DNA of 64,000 bases. Origin: Trebonia sp963777905. GTDB lineage: Bacteria; Actinomycetota; Actinomycetes; Streptosporangiales; Streptosporangiaceae. The notes below the pieces were generated by a model, which worked only from the letters and a program-made list of their open reading frames with translations, was not told the DNA's origin and made no database searches. Position 1 is the first letter of the stretch. Each line of letters starts with the position of its first letter. Positions 35,066 through 44,246 of this stretch are shown here, piece by piece. The position numbers and the translations under genes were made by a program. The DNA lies in NCBI GenBank assembly GCA_963777905.1, contig CAVZSM010000003.1, forward strand, positions 62,001 to 126,000. Reading direction: 5' to 3'.

Positions 35066-35812
35066 CCTCTGCCGGCGGTTTTCAGGCGGTAGACCGAGAC
35101 GTGCGACGGGGACTCCGCGGTGAACTCGGATCCCGGCCCAGTCGGCGTGCCGAGCTTCCAGTTCGAACCCGGCGAGCTGCGCCATCAGGTCCAGTTCCGA
35201 CGGCCAGATGTAACGGTGCGGGCTGCGGAACAGCCGGGCCTGCTTGCCGTCGCCGAACCTGAAGTGGTGCGAGACGACGTGCTGGTGAAGGACGTCGTAG
35301 GTATCCAGGGCGATGTAGCCGGGCTCGGAGTTGAAGACGATGGCCTGCTGTCCCGGCGGCAGCCTGCGCAACTCCGGTACCCACAGCTCGATGACGAACC
35401 GGCCGCCTTGTGTCAGGTGCCGGGCCGCGTTGCGGAAGCAGGCCACCTGCTCGCCCTGGGTCAGCAAGTTGGAGATCGTGTTGAACACGAGGTAGACCAG
35501 CGTGTACGCGCCGGGGGCCTCGGCGGTAGCCATGTCGCCGGCGATCACCGGGATCGCCGTCTCGCCGGCCTTGACGCGCAGCTGCTCGATCATCGGGCGA
35601 GACAGCTCGATGCCCGTAACCGGCACGCCGCGCTGAGCCAGCGGGATGGCGACGCGGCCGGTGCCGATGGCGAACTCCAGCGCCGGGCCGCCACCGGCCA
35701 GCTCGGCGAGCCGGTCCACGGCCGGCCCTAGCACGTCCGGCGCGAACATGCCGGTGCCCGGCGTGTCGTATGCCTGGGCTGCTTCCTGATCCCAGATGTC
35801 CTCCTGGCGCAT
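35062..35812 (-). CDS. Class I SAM-dependent methyltransferase, frameshifted near the 3' end
   Basis: From ATG 35812 the rejoined product is about 249 residues: DIWDQEAAQAYDTPGTGMFAP, ALEFAIGTGRVAIPLAQRG (motif I), TGIELSRPMIEQLR (motif II) and VYLVFNTISNLLTQGEQVACF. One extra base in GGATCCC at 35129-35135 shifts the end; reading across gives the usual SEFTAESPSHVSVYRL ending and a TGA at 35062-35064, and the span is 3n+1. Uncorrected, the frame runs to 34994 through repeat sequence. Substrate unknown. Confidence 0.82.
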
Positions 35813-35872
35813 GGCATCCAACGATGTCAGCGAGCGCCCGGCGGCGTCCAACAGGTTTCGCGCGCGAAGCGA

Positions 35873-37114
35873 TCAGAGCAGGGACTGGTAGACGAGCTGG
35901 CGGAGCTGGGGGCGGAGCGGGTGGGCGCTGGACGGGACCAGCTGGGTGAAGAACGACACCGTCAGTTCCTCGGCCGCGTCGATCCAGAACGCGGTGCTGG
36001 CCATGCCGCCCCAGGACAGCTCGCCCGCGGAGCAGACCACCTTGCCGGGGACCGGGTCGAGGACGACGGCAAAGCCGAGGCCGAAGCCGATGCCGCGGAA
36101 CGGCGTTTCTGCCGACAGCGGCCTGCCGAACTGCTCCAGGTCCAGCCCGCCGGGCAGGTGGTTGCGACCCATGTAGGCAGCCGTGCGGGGGCTGAGCAGG
36201 CGCGCGCCGTCGAGCACGCCCGCGGGGCTGTCCTGGCGGTGCAGCAGCATCTGGGTGAACCGGTGGTAGTCGGCGGCCGTGGACACCAGGCCGCCGCCGC
36301 CGCTCAGCAGCACCGGCGGCTTGCGCGCGTCCTCGCCGAGCGCGTCGAGCCGGACCGCCTTGCGGTCCGGGCCCAGGCCGTACAGGGCGGCCAGCCTGCC
36401 CAGGTCATCGGCGGGCGCGTAGAAGCCCGTGTCGGTCATGCCCAGCGGGCCGAAGATCCGCTGCGCGAAGAACTCGTCGAGCGGCTGGCCCGAGGCCACC
36501 TCGACGACCCGGCCGAGGACGTCGGTCGCGACGGAGTAGTTCCATTCGGTGCCCGGCTGGAAGAGCAGCGGGAGACGCGCCCAGACGTCGCACGCCTCCG
36601 CCAGCGTGACGGGCTTGAGGCCGACGTCGAAGCCCGCGGCCCGGTACAGGGCGTCGCAGGGGTGGTTGCGGTGGAACCCGTAGGTGAGGCCGGCGGTGTG
36701 CGTCAGCAGGTGCCAGATCCGCACCGGCTCGGTGGCCGGGACCGTCACCGGCCGCTGGTCAGAGCCGCCGGTGAAGACGCGGGCGTCGGCGAACGACGGG
36801 ATGAACCGGCTGACCGGGTCGGTGAGCTGGAACGCGCCCTCCTCGTACAGCATCATCGCCGCCACCGACGTGACCGGCTTGCTCATCGAGTAGATCCGCC
36901 ACAGCGTGTCCGGCTCGACGGGCAGGCCCTTCTCCCTGTCCCGCGAGCCGTAACTGGACACGTGCGCCAGCCGGCCGTACCTGCTCACCGTGACCAGCCA
37001 GCCTGGCAGCCTGCCGTCGTCCACGTACCTGGCGAGATGTTCGTCGACGCGGCGCAGCCGCTCTGGGTCGATACCGACCTCGGCCGGGTCGACCTCGCTC
37101 TTTAGTTCGCTCAC
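35873..37114 (-). CDS. Serine hydrolase, beta-lactamase/class C esterase family
   Basis: The protein is about 413 residues. The catalytic SxxK is IYSMSKPVTSV (about residue 77), the Tyr motif is WNYSVATDVLGRVVE, and LLSGGGGLVSTAADYHRF and a C-terminal FSAGELSWGGMAST-like block replace the KTG of true beta-lactamases. HLLTHTAGLTYGF is the conserved loop after the nucleophile. The family hydrolyses esters or D-amino-acid peptides. No signal peptide is seen, so it is cytoplasmic. GTG 37114 is chosen tentatively; GTG 37132 is possible. Divergent from the hydrolase at 37175. Confidence 0.88.
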   Translation of the reverse strand: MSELKSEVDPAEVGIDPERLRRVDEHLARYVDDGRLPGWLVTVSRYGRLAHVSSYGSRDREKGLPVEPDTLWRIYSMSKPVTSVAAMMLYEEGAFQLTDPVSRFIPSFADARVFTGGSDQRPVTVPATEPVRIWHLLTHTAGLTYGFHRNHPCDALYRAAGFDVGLKPVTLAEACDVWARLPLLFQPGTEWNYSVATDVLGRVVEVASGQPLDEFFAQRIFGPLGMTDTGFYAPADDLGRLAALYGLGPDRKAVRLDALGEDARKPPVLLSGGGGLVSTAADYHRFTQMLLHRQDSPAGVLDGARLLSPRTAAYMGRNHLPGGLDLEQFGRPLSAETPFRGIGFGLGFAVVLDPVPGKVVCSAGELSWGGMASTAFWIDAAEELTVSFFTQLVPSSAHPLRPQLRQLVYQSLL

Positions 37115-37161
37115 GACAACTAACGGTGCCACACGGTTTGGCGTGCCGCTAGTGGCCGGCG

Positions 37162-37167
37162 TACGGT
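37162..37167 (+). promoter_or_regulatory. Leaderless-type -10 box for the 37175 hydrolase
   Basis: TACGGT lies seven bases before GTG 37175, favouring that start over the in-frame GTG 37166 that overlaps the box. Confidence 0.45.
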
Positions 37168-37174
37168 GCGGGAT

Positions 37175-37915
37175 GTGCCTACCGACGCGACGGTCAGCGT
37201 CGAGCTCGGCGTGCCGTACGGGCCCGGCAAGCTGCTCGACATCTACCGGCCGGACTCAAGCCCCGGACCCCTGCCCACGGTGCTGCTGTGGCACGGGGTC
37301 GGTCCCGACGAACGGGACGTGCTCGCCACCCTCGCCACCGCGGTGGCCGGCTACGGCCTGACCGTGGTGGTGCCCGACTGGCGGTCCGACGCGCCCGACG
37401 GCGGCGGCGCCCACCTGCTCTCGTCGCTGGCCTTCACGCGGGAGCGGGCCGCTGCGCTCGGCGGCATCGGCGAGGACGCGATCGTGCTGGCGGGCTGGTC
37501 GCGTGGCGGCCGCGCCGCGGCCGCGGTCGCGGTGCGGCCCGAGGCGGTGGGCGGCTGGCGGCCGCTCGGCGCGGTCTGCCTCGGCGCGGCGTATACCCGG
37601 GCCGCCCCGACGACCGGCGGCTCCCCGATCGAGGACCTGGCGGCTACCGACGCGGCGCCGGTCCCGTTCTGGCTGGTGCACGGCACGCAGGACACGGTCG
37701 TCCCGGTCGAGGCGTCGCTTGAGTTCGCCGCGCTGCTCGCGGAGAAGGGCTGGCCGGTGCGGTTCGAGGAGCAGCCGACCGATCACGCCGGCGTGATCGG
37801 CACCGAATACGACCCGGCCGGGCAGCGCTGCCGCCCCGCCTCGCCGGGTCCCGCCGTCGCCGCGGGCAAGCTGTCCGCCCGGATGATCGCCGAGGCCGCC
37901 CGCCTCGCCACCTAA
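37175..37915 (+). CDS. Alpha/beta hydrolase family protein
   Basis: The 246 residues have the dienelactone hydrolase/BD-FAE style fold. LLDIYRPDSSPGPLPTVLLWHG carries the oxyanion region, VLAGWSRGGRAAAA is the nucleophile elbow (Ser), PFWLVHGTQDTVVPVEASLEF contains the acid Asp and EEQPTDHAGVIG the catalytic His. An esterase or lipase-like activity is expected; the substrate is unknown. No signal peptide. A copy of the 31-bp intergenic repeat follows 25 bp after the stop. Confidence 0.85.
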   Translation: MPTDATVSVELGVPYGPGKLLDIYRPDSSPGPLPTVLLWHGVGPDERDVLATLATAVAGYGLTVVVPDWRSDAPDGGGAHLLSSLAFTRERAAALGGIGEDAIVLAGWSRGGRAAAAVAVRPEAVGGWRPLGAVCLGAAYTRAAPTTGGSPIEDLAATDAAPVPFWLVHGTQDTVVPVEASLEFAALLAEKGWPVRFEEQPTDHAGVIGTEYDPAGQRCRPASPGPAVAAGKLSARMIAEAARLAT

Positions 37916-37940
37916 GGCCCCGCGCCCGCCACTTACAGGG

Positions 37941-37971
37941 TTGAAGGGCCAGAGTCTCCGGCGGCCGGGCC
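37941..37971 (+). repeat. 31-bp intergenic repeat, copy B
   Basis: Begins TTGAAGGGCCAGAGTCT and is inverted relative to copy A (35035-35065), with 30 of 31 bases identical. Both copies lie directly downstream of a gene and read in the gene's direction. Confidence 0.75.
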
Positions 37972-37998
37972 GGCGAAGACCTCAGCCGCGGCGCTCAG

Positions 37999-38051
37999 CA
38001 TGATCACGAAAGAAAAGTACGCGCAGAGGAGATTTTTCTTTCGTGATCATG
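37999..38051. repeat. Perfect 18-bp inverted repeat with 17-base loop
   Basis: Left arm 37999-38016 starts CATGATCACGAAAG; right arm 38034-38051 is its exact complement. The arms are far more AT-rich than the surroundings. The loop (38017-38033) contains GAGGAG. It may end transcription from the hydrolase gene or be an insertion remnant. Confidence 0.7.
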
Positions 38052-38221
38052 AAATCAGCGGGCTCAGAACGGCCGCCGCGCCCTCGCCGGGGCCGTCGGG
38101 GAGGCCAGGCAAAGACCTCAGCACTTCCAACCCTGCTGGAGCAGAACGTTACGCCTTTCTTGCTGTTATCAGCGTTTTGACGTAATTTCCTGCTCCTATG
38201 TCGGCGAGGAGGGGGGTGTAT

Positions 38222-38300
38222 GGCGGCGCGGGGCCGGGGTGTGGCGGCGCGGGGCCGGGGTGTCGGCGGCGTGGGGCCGCGGTGTGGGGGCGCGGGCCGG
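38222..38300. repeat. 21-bp G-rich tandem repeat
   Basis: Two identical 21-bp units (GGCGGCGCGGGGCCGGGGTG plus T) at 38222 and 38243, a diverged 22-bp unit at 38264 and a partial fourth at 38286. It lies 52-130 bp upstream of the PadR promoter. Confidence 0.8.
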
Positions 38301-38351
38301 TTACGGAGGGATAGGTCAGGTCTCCTGCGCTCCAGCCGTGCGAATAAGACA

Positions 38352-38381
38352 TTGCCATGAAGAGTGTATGCCGGGTATTGT
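38352..38381 (+). promoter_or_regulatory. Promoter of the PadR/ABC exporter operon
   Basis: TTGCCA (38352-38357), 18-bp spacer, TATTGT (38376-38381). The operator palindrome begins at the last base of the -10 box. Confidence 0.5.
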
Positions 38382-38401
38382 GCCGGACATGATGTCAGGC
38401 A
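38381..38401. promoter_or_regulatory. PadR operator
   Basis: TGCCGGACAT-G-ATGTCAGGCA is a 21-bp dyad with 9 of 10 arm positions paired. It covers the expected transcription start and ends ten bases before the PadR ATG, ideal for autorepression. ATGT-type half-sites are usual for PadR proteins. Confidence 0.7.
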
Positions 38402-38411
38402 TGGTGAAGTC

Positions 38412-38996
38412 ATGAGTGTCCCGTACGCGCTGCTGGCGCTGCTGTCGGAGGGGCCGAAATACGGGCTGCAGCTGCGCGAGGAGTTCGAGGCAGGGACCGG
38501 CGAGGTGTGGCCGCTGAACGTCGGCCAGGTGTACAAGACGCTGGGCCGGCTGGAACGCGACGGGCTGGCCGAATCCGACGACGCCGGCCAGGAAGGCCCG
38601 CAGAAGCGGTACCGGATCACGGCCGACGGCCAGCAGGCGCTGGCCGCCTGGCTGCGCACGCCGCCGGACCTGACCTCCCCGCCGCGTGACGAGCTGGTGA
38701 TGAAGGTGCTGGTGGCGGCCCGGGTGCCGGGTACCGACGCGCATGAGGTGATCCTGGCGCACCGCCTGTACCTGCTCGAACTGATGCAGCAGTGGACGCG
38801 GCTGAAGGAGGGCGAGGCCCGCGATGACCTGGGCCTGGCGCTGGTGGTCGATGCGGAGCTGTTCCGGCTCGACGCGGTGATCCGCTGGCTGGACGCCGCG
38901 GACGTACGCCTGGCGCGGGCTGCCGCCGAGCCGCCCAGGCCCGCCTCCGCCCCGGTTCCCGCTCCGCAGCTACGACGGCTGGGGGCCCGGCGATGA
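38412..38996 (+). CDS. PadR family transcriptional regulator
   Basis: From ATG 38412 the product is 194 residues. YALLALLSEGPKYGLQLREEFEAGTGEVWPLNVGQVYKTLGRLERDGL is a full PadR winged helix, with KRYRITADGQQALAAWL as the wing. The C-terminal helices (about 90-175, VMKVLVAARVPGTDAHEVI) form the PadR dimer domain, and a Pro-rich tail follows. It heads a coupled operon with an ABC ATPase and an FtsX-type permease, the usual layout for ligand-relieved repression of efflux. A near-perfect palindrome lies just upstream. Confidence 0.92.
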   Translation: MSVPYALLALLSEGPKYGLQLREEFEAGTGEVWPLNVGQVYKTLGRLERDGLAESDDAGQEGPQKRYRITADGQQALAAWLRTPPDLTSPPRDELVMKVLVAARVPGTDAHEVILAHRLYLLELMQQWTRLKEGEARDDLGLALVVDAELFRLDAVIRWLDAADVRLARAAAEPPRPASAPVPAPQLRRLGARR

Positions 38997-39769
38997 GCGG
39001 GCCAGAACGGTACGGGACCGGCGGGAGCACGGTGAGCGGAAGCGCGGTGAGCGTGCTGGAGCTGCGCGACGTGTCGAAGACCTACGGGCAGGGACTTGCC
39101 GCGGTACAAGCGCTTGCCGGGGTCGACCTGTCGGTGCGGGCCGGAGAGATGGTGGCGGTGATGGGGCCCAGCGGGTCGGGCAAGTCCACGCTGCTCACCA
39201 TCGCCGGAAGCCTGGAGGAACCCACCAGCGGGGAGGTGCTGGTCTGCGGCATGGCACTGGCGGGGATGGCGCGGGGGCGCAAGGCCCGGCTGCGGCGCCG
39301 GGCGATCGGGTACGTGTTCCAGGATTTCAACCTGCTCCCAGGCCTGACCGCCGCCGAGAACGCGGCGCTGCCGCTGGAACTGGACGGCGTCGCGGTGCCG
39401 AAGGCGCGCAAGGCCGGGCTGGCCGCGCTGGAGGCGCTCGGCGTGGCGGGGCGGGCCGGCTGGTACCCCGATCAGCTGTCCGGCGGCGAGCGGCAGCGGG
39501 TAGCGATCGCCCGCGCTGTGGTGGGAGACCGCCGGCTGCTACTGGCCGACGAGCCGTCCGGCGCGCTGGACTCGGTGAACGCGGGCGAGGTAATGCGGCT
39601 GCTGCACGAGGCGTGCCAGCGCGGCATGGCCGCGGTGGTGGTGACCCACGACGCGCAGCTAGCCGCCTGGGCCGACCGGATAGTGCTGCTGCGCGACGGG
39701 CGGATGACCGGCCATACCACCCGGCCACCCGGCCCGGAATCCCTGCTGATGCCCGGGGAGATCCGGTGA
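38993..39769 (+). CDS. ABC exporter ATP-binding protein, LolD/MacB type
   Basis: The 258 residues carry AVMGPSGSGKSTLLTIAG (Walker A), FQDFNLLPGLTAAENAALPLEL (Q-loop region), YPDQLSGGERQRVAIARAVV (signature), LLADEPSGALDSVNAGEV (Walker B) and VVVTHDAQLAAWADR (H-loop). This is the type that pairs with FtsX/MacB-like permeases. The ATG overlaps the PadR stop as ATGA, and the gene ends in a GTGA overlap with the permease, so all three are translationally coupled. Confidence 0.93.
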   Translation: MSGPERYGTGGSTVSGSAVSVLELRDVSKTYGQGLAAVQALAGVDLSVRAGEMVAVMGPSGSGKSTLLTIAGSLEEPTSGEVLVCGMALAGMARGRKARLRRRAIGYVFQDFNLLPGLTAAENAALPLELDGVAVPKARKAGLAALEALGVAGRAGWYPDQLSGGERQRVAIARAVVGDRRLLLADEPSGALDSVNAGEVMRLLHEACQRGMAAVVVTHDAQLAAWADRIVLLRDGRMTGHTTRPPGPESLLMPGEIR

Positions 39770-42328
39770 GCATCGCGCTGCGCGAACCCCCCGACCTGGA
39801 CAGGGACGCGGGCGGCATCGTCGCCCGCCGGGCAGTGATCCGCTGGGGCTGGCGGCTGTTCCGCCGGGAGTGGCGCCAGCAGCTGCTCGTCCTCGGCCTG
39901 CTCACGGTGGCGGTCGCGGCGGCGATCTGGGGCACCAGCGTCGTCACGAACTCGCAGATCCCGCCCAGCTATCCCACGTTCGGCACCGGTGCCGCGCGGG
40001 TCACGCTGCCGGGCAGCGATCCGCAGCTGGCCGCCGACATCGCCACGATCGCCGGGCCGCTGGGGTCCGGCCGACCTCATCGAGGAGCAGAACGTCACGG
40101 CCGGCGCTAGGCAGTCTGTGCAGCTCCGCGCCGAGGGCCCGCACGGGCACTACAACGCTCCGCTGCTCGGCCTGGTCAGCGGAATGTACCCGGCCGGCCC
40201 AGGGCAGGTCGCGCTGACCAGCCAGGTGGCAACTCGGTACGGCGCGCACGTGGGCGGCACCTGGCACGCGGCCGGCACGACCTGGCAGGTGACCGGCATC
40301 GTGGCGGACCCGAGCACACTGGCGGACCAGTTCGCGCTGGTCGCCTCGGGCCAGATCCGGCATCCCGGCCAGGTGATCATGCTGCTCGGCCCGGCCGCGG
40401 CACAGGAGCTCCTCAGCGACCAGACGGTGCCCGGCGTCCCGGCGGCGAATGTGTCGGTTCCCACGCAGCAGGTGAGCGGGGTCTCGCCGGCGGTGCAGAT
40501 CCTTGTGGTGGAGGTACTCGGCCTGGCGTTTATCGGCCTGCTGTCGGTAGCCAGTTTCTCCGTGCTGGCCCAGCGCAGGCTCCGTGCCCTCGGCATGCTC
40601 GGCGCGATCGGCGCGACCGAGCGCAACCTGCGCCTGGTCATGATCGCGGGCGGCCTGGTCGTCGGCGCGACGGCTGCGCTGGCCGGGACGGTGCTCGGCC
40701 TCGTCGCCTGGTTCGCTTACGCGCCGACGGTGCAGCGGGACACCGGCCATGCGGTGGACGCGGCGCACCTGCCGTGGTGGGCGTTCGCCATCGGGATCGT
40801 GCTCGCGATCGCGACGTCGGCGCTGGCATCCCGCCGTCCGGCCAAGACGATGGCCGCGGTGCCGGTGGTGACCGCGCTGTCCGGCCGCCCCGCGCCGCCC
40901 AAGGCGGCGCACCGGTCCGCCCTGCCGGGCGTCATCGTGCTCGCCGTCGGCCTCGCGTGCCTGGCGTCCGCCGGCGGCCTGAACGGATTGGCCGGATACA
41001 ACGGGCCGGGCAGCAGCGGCGGGGGCAACGGGCAGACGCTGTTCCTGCTGGGCGGCCTGGTCGCCACCGTCACCGGGGTCTGCCTGCTCGCCCCGCTGGC
41101 CATCAGCGTGCTGGCAGCCGGGGCGGCCCCGCGACTGCCGGTCGCGATCCGGATCGCGCTGCGCGACCTGGTGCGTTACCGCGCCCGGTCCGGTGCCGCG
41201 CTGGCGGCGACCACGTTCGCCGTGTTCCTGGCCATGGGGATCTCCGTCGTCGCCAGCATCAAGTTCGACAGTCCGCTGAACTGGATCGGCCCGGACCTGT
41301 CCAGCAGCCAAGTGACCGTCGGCGCGAGCCAGAGCTCGGGCCCCGGACAGAGCACGCCGCTCAGCAACGCTCAGCTCGCCACCCTGACCACGCGAGTGAA
41401 CACTCTCGCCGCCAGCCTGCACGCGTCCGCGGTGCCGCTGGAATCCCCGAACAACCTGTACCAGGTTGGCCCGGCGGCACACGGTGTGCAGAATTTCACC
41501 GGCACCGTGTACGTGGCCACCCCGCAGTTGCTCGCCACGTACGGGATCAAGGCCAGCCAGATCGCTCCCGGCACCGACATCCTCACCATGCGGCCAGGGC
41601 TGGCGGGCGAGCCGCACATGGAGATGACCTGGGACATAGGCGGCGTCAGCGACAGTAGCATCCCCCCGCCCCCGCCCGGCTTCGCCGGCGGTACGCCCTG
41701 CACTCTGAGCGACCACTGCCTGGCCAGCCCCGCGATTGCGACGGTCAGCAGCCTGCCAAGCGGGACGTCGGCGCCGAACACGGTGGTCACCGAGTACGCG
41801 GTGAGCAAGTACCACATGCAGGCTCAGCTGTTCGGGTGGCTGATCCAGGCCCCTGCCCCGTTCACCGCCGCGCAGCTCAGCACCGTACGGCAATTCGGGA
41901 ACGCCAACGAGGTGCAGGTCCTGACCGCGACCTATAACCCGAGCCTCGCCGACTTCACCCGCGCGGCCACCGCGCTGGGCATCGTGATCGCGCTCAGCGT
42001 GCTGGCCATGTCCGTCGGCCTGATCCGCAGCGAGACCGCGCCGGACCTGCGCACGCTCACCGCGACCGGCGCCAGCGGCGCGACCCGGCGGGCGATCACC
42101 GCGGCGACCGTCGCCGCGCTCGGCCTGCTCGGCGCCATCCTCGGCATGGCCGGCGCGGTGCTCGCCGGGATGGCCTGGACGCACAGCGGCGTGACCGCCA
42201 CGGCAGGCGGTGTGCCCATCACCGACATCGTGATCCTGCTGATCGGGCTGCCGCTGGTCGCCGCCGCAGGCGGCTGGCTATTCGCCGGGCGTGAGCCGCC
42301 GGCGATCGCCAGGCAGCCGATCGAGTAA
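39766..42328 (+). CDS. FtsX/MacB-like ABC permease, frameshifted in the 5' third
   Basis: The rejoined protein is about 853 residues, with a first membrane helix at QQLLVLGLLTVAVAAAIWG, a large extracytoplasmic domain, an FtsX block (VLGLAFIGLLSVASFSVLAQRRLRALGMLGAIGAT), a second extracytoplasmic domain and a C-terminal FtsX block (IVIALSVLAMSVGLIRSETAPDLRTL). One extra G at about 40062-40065 shifts the frame; correction gives AGPLGPADLIEEQNVTAG and the span is 3n+1. GTG 39766 overlaps the ATPase TGA. Such permeases use extracytoplasmic domains for lipids, peptides or antibiotics. Confidence 0.85.
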
Positions 42329-42331
42329 GAC

Positions 42332-44242
42332 CTAGGCGCCGTCGGGGTAGCCGCCGCGGTGCAGCACCATCGGGTAGTGCGGCAGCCCGGCCGGGGCCTT
42401 CACCCGGGCGCGCCAGCCATCCTCGTACGGGGTGAGGCCGCCGAACAGCGGCGGCGGATCGCCGACAGCCAGCGGCTCCAGGGCGCCGCGCAGCGCGGCG
42501 CCGAAACGAGACCGCCAGCGGTCTTCGAGCGCCGCGGTGAGATCGGCGTAGGCCCGCTGGGCGCGCGCGCCCGGCGAGGTCAGCCTGGTGATCTTCCAGC
42601 GGCTGCCCGCGGGGTCCGGCTGCTCCGCCACCAGGCCCTGCTTCGTCGCCGGGCCCATCGTGAACGCCACGGCCGCCGTGGAGATGCCCGCGAGGGCGGG
42701 CACGTCCCGGCTGCGCACGCCGTCTTCGGTCAGGACGCGCAGCAGGTTGGCGCTGATCGCCAGCGACCTGCCGGAGTCGTCCTCGAACTCGGTCGCGAAC
42801 GCGAGCAGCGTCCGCGATAGCAGCGCCCATAGCGGCAGTGTGGCGGGGTCCTGCGTGGTCGCGCCATCGGGGAGGTCCGGCTTGGAGAGCAGGCCGAAGC
42901 CGAGGACTGGCAGGCAGTCCGGCAGCCGCGGGTCGAGTTCCGCGACCACGGCGGCGAGCGCGGCGCGCAGGCCGTCCACCGCGGGCGCGCCGAAGCGTGC
43001 GCGCCAGCGCCGCTCGATCTCGGCGGGCACGCCGTCCCACACGTCGCGCGCCCGCTGGCCGCCGGGGGTCAGGCGCACGACAGCGTCCGGGCGGGGGCGC
43101 TTGCCGCGGCCCGGGTCTGGCGTGTAGGTGACGTAGCGCCAGCGGCGCATGCCGTCCAGGTTCGTGCCGGTCCGCGCCGCCGCCCGCATGCCCGCCACGG
43201 TGATCCCGTCGTCCGGAACGTGCCGCAGGCAGTTCGCCCACATCACCAGCGAGGTCTGCCATGGCGCGTCGGTCGCCGCGCCCGCCGACAGGCCATAGTC
43301 CTGGGTGCGGTGCGGGAGGCGGTGTTCGGCCTCGTTGTCGGCTTCGATCGTGAAGGCGACCAGCGCCTGGGACAGCAGCGCGGACAGCGGGAGCCGCCCC
43401 GCCACCGGGGAAGGCGAAGAAACCGCCGGGTCGGAGGGGGAAGGGCGGTGAGGAGGCCGGGCCCGTTCTGGATGAGGGGACGAGGCGGCGGCGCGGGCCA
43501 GCAGCAGGCCCGCGGACCTCAGCCGGTCGCGGCCTTCCTCAGGGACCTGCCAGCCGGCGCCGGCCAGCAGCTCGCGGGCCGCCGCCGCCGGCAGCGTGCT
43601 GCGCACCGGCTCGCCGACCGCCGCCACCGCGGCCCTGAACCGCTCGCGGTCGGCGGACGGCGCGTTCTCCGACGACACGCTGATCGCCAGCGGGCTGCCG
43701 GCCACCGTCACCGCGCGGAACTCCCCCAGCACCCGCTCGAGCACCGGCTGCTCCAGGTAGACGGCCACGCCTTCGAGCAGGAACAGCGCCGCGCGGCTGG
43801 TGTCCAGGCCCGCCGCGGTCAGCAGGTCCGCCACCGGGTCCGTCGCGAAGTCGGCGGCGACGAACGCGATGTGGCTGGTGTCGAGGCCGAGCCTGGCGAT
43901 CCTGGCCAGCTTGTCGGCCTGCGTCGCGGGGTGGTCGACCTCGAACCAGCGCACGCCCGGTTTCGCGTACCGGAACGCCCGGCCGTCATACCCGGCGGCG
44001 CCCACGACCACCTGCCTGACCCGGCGGTCGAGAGAGCTGACCACCACCCGGTCGAAGAACGCGGTCCTGGCGCGGAGGTACTCGTGCCGCGGGCTGCCCG
44101 GCCCGCGCACCAGGCCGTCGGCCACGTCGCGGGTCAGCACCTCATCCGCGGCGGGATCGCCGTACGGCGCCTCGAGCCGCTCGTAGCCGAGCCGGTGCGC
44201 GGCCACGCCGCGGGCGGTCTGGGACGGCGCGTCGTCTCGCAT
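42332..44242 (-). CDS. Leucine carboxyl methyltransferase-like domain fused to two MarR-like repeats
   Basis: This is a 636-residue fusion. Residues 1 to about 250 are a TIGR00027/LCM-type methyltransferase: GSPRHEYLRARTAFFDRVV, VVVGAAGYDGRAFRYAKPG (SAM loop), WFEVDHPATQADKLARI and ALFLLEGVAVYLEQPVLERV. A Pro/Ser linker (about 255-285) leads to two related winged-helix segments: PLSALLSQALVAFTIEADNE ... GLLSKP (about 286-455) and PLWALLSRTLLAFATEFEDD to the end. These resemble a MarR-like family usually found alone. A bifunctional sensor or a methyltransferase using the repeats for target binding is inferred. It is convergent with the permease, 3 bp apart. Confidence 0.78.
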   Translation of the reverse strand: MRDDAPSQTARGVAAHRLGYERLEAPYGDPAADEVLTRDVADGLVRGPGSPRHEYLRARTAFFDRVVVSSLDRRVRQVVVGAAGYDGRAFRYAKPGVRWFEVDHPATQADKLARIARLGLDTSHIAFVAADFATDPVADLLTAAGLDTSRAALFLLEGVAVYLEQPVLERVLGEFRAVTVAGSPLAISVSSENAPSADRERFRAAVAAVGEPVRSTLPAAAARELLAGAGWQVPEEGRDRLRSAGLLLARAAASSPHPERARPPHRPSPSDPAVSSPSPVAGRLPLSALLSQALVAFTIEADNEAEHRLPHRTQDYGLSAGAATDAPWQTSLVMWANCLRHVPDDGITVAGMRAAARTGTNLDGMRRWRYVTYTPDPGRGKRPRPDAVVRLTPGGQRARDVWDGVPAEIERRWRARFGAPAVDGLRAALAAVVAELDPRLPDCLPVLGFGLLSKPDLPDGATTQDPATLPLWALLSRTLLAFATEFEDDSGRSLAISANLLRVLTEDGVRSRDVPALAGISTAAVAFTMGPATKQGLVAEQPDPAGSRWKITRLTSPGARAQRAYADLTAALEDRWRSRFGAALRGALEPLAVGDPPPLFGGLTPYEDGWRARVKAPAGLPHYPMVLHRGGYPDGA

Positions 44243-44246
44243 GCTC

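Larger units (their letters stand above)
37916..38411. other. Repeat-rich intergenic region, 496 bp
   Basis: No gene is supported. In order it holds copy B of the 31-bp repeat, an 18-bp-arm palindrome, a short direct repeat of AAGACCTCAGC (37976 and 38112), an AT-richer stretch (38147-38200), a 21-bp tandem repeat and the PadR promoter/operator. Confidence 0.7.

Noticed and set aside
38222..38300. Possible CRISPR-like array
   Set aside because: Units are directly adjacent without spacers and the sequence is simple G/C-rich; it is a minisatellite.
40001..42184. 727-codon open frame antisense to the FtsX-like permease
   Set aside because: It is a shadow of the high-GC coding strand; its product is Arg/Gly/Gln-rich without any domain, while the opposite strand carries clear FtsX motifs.
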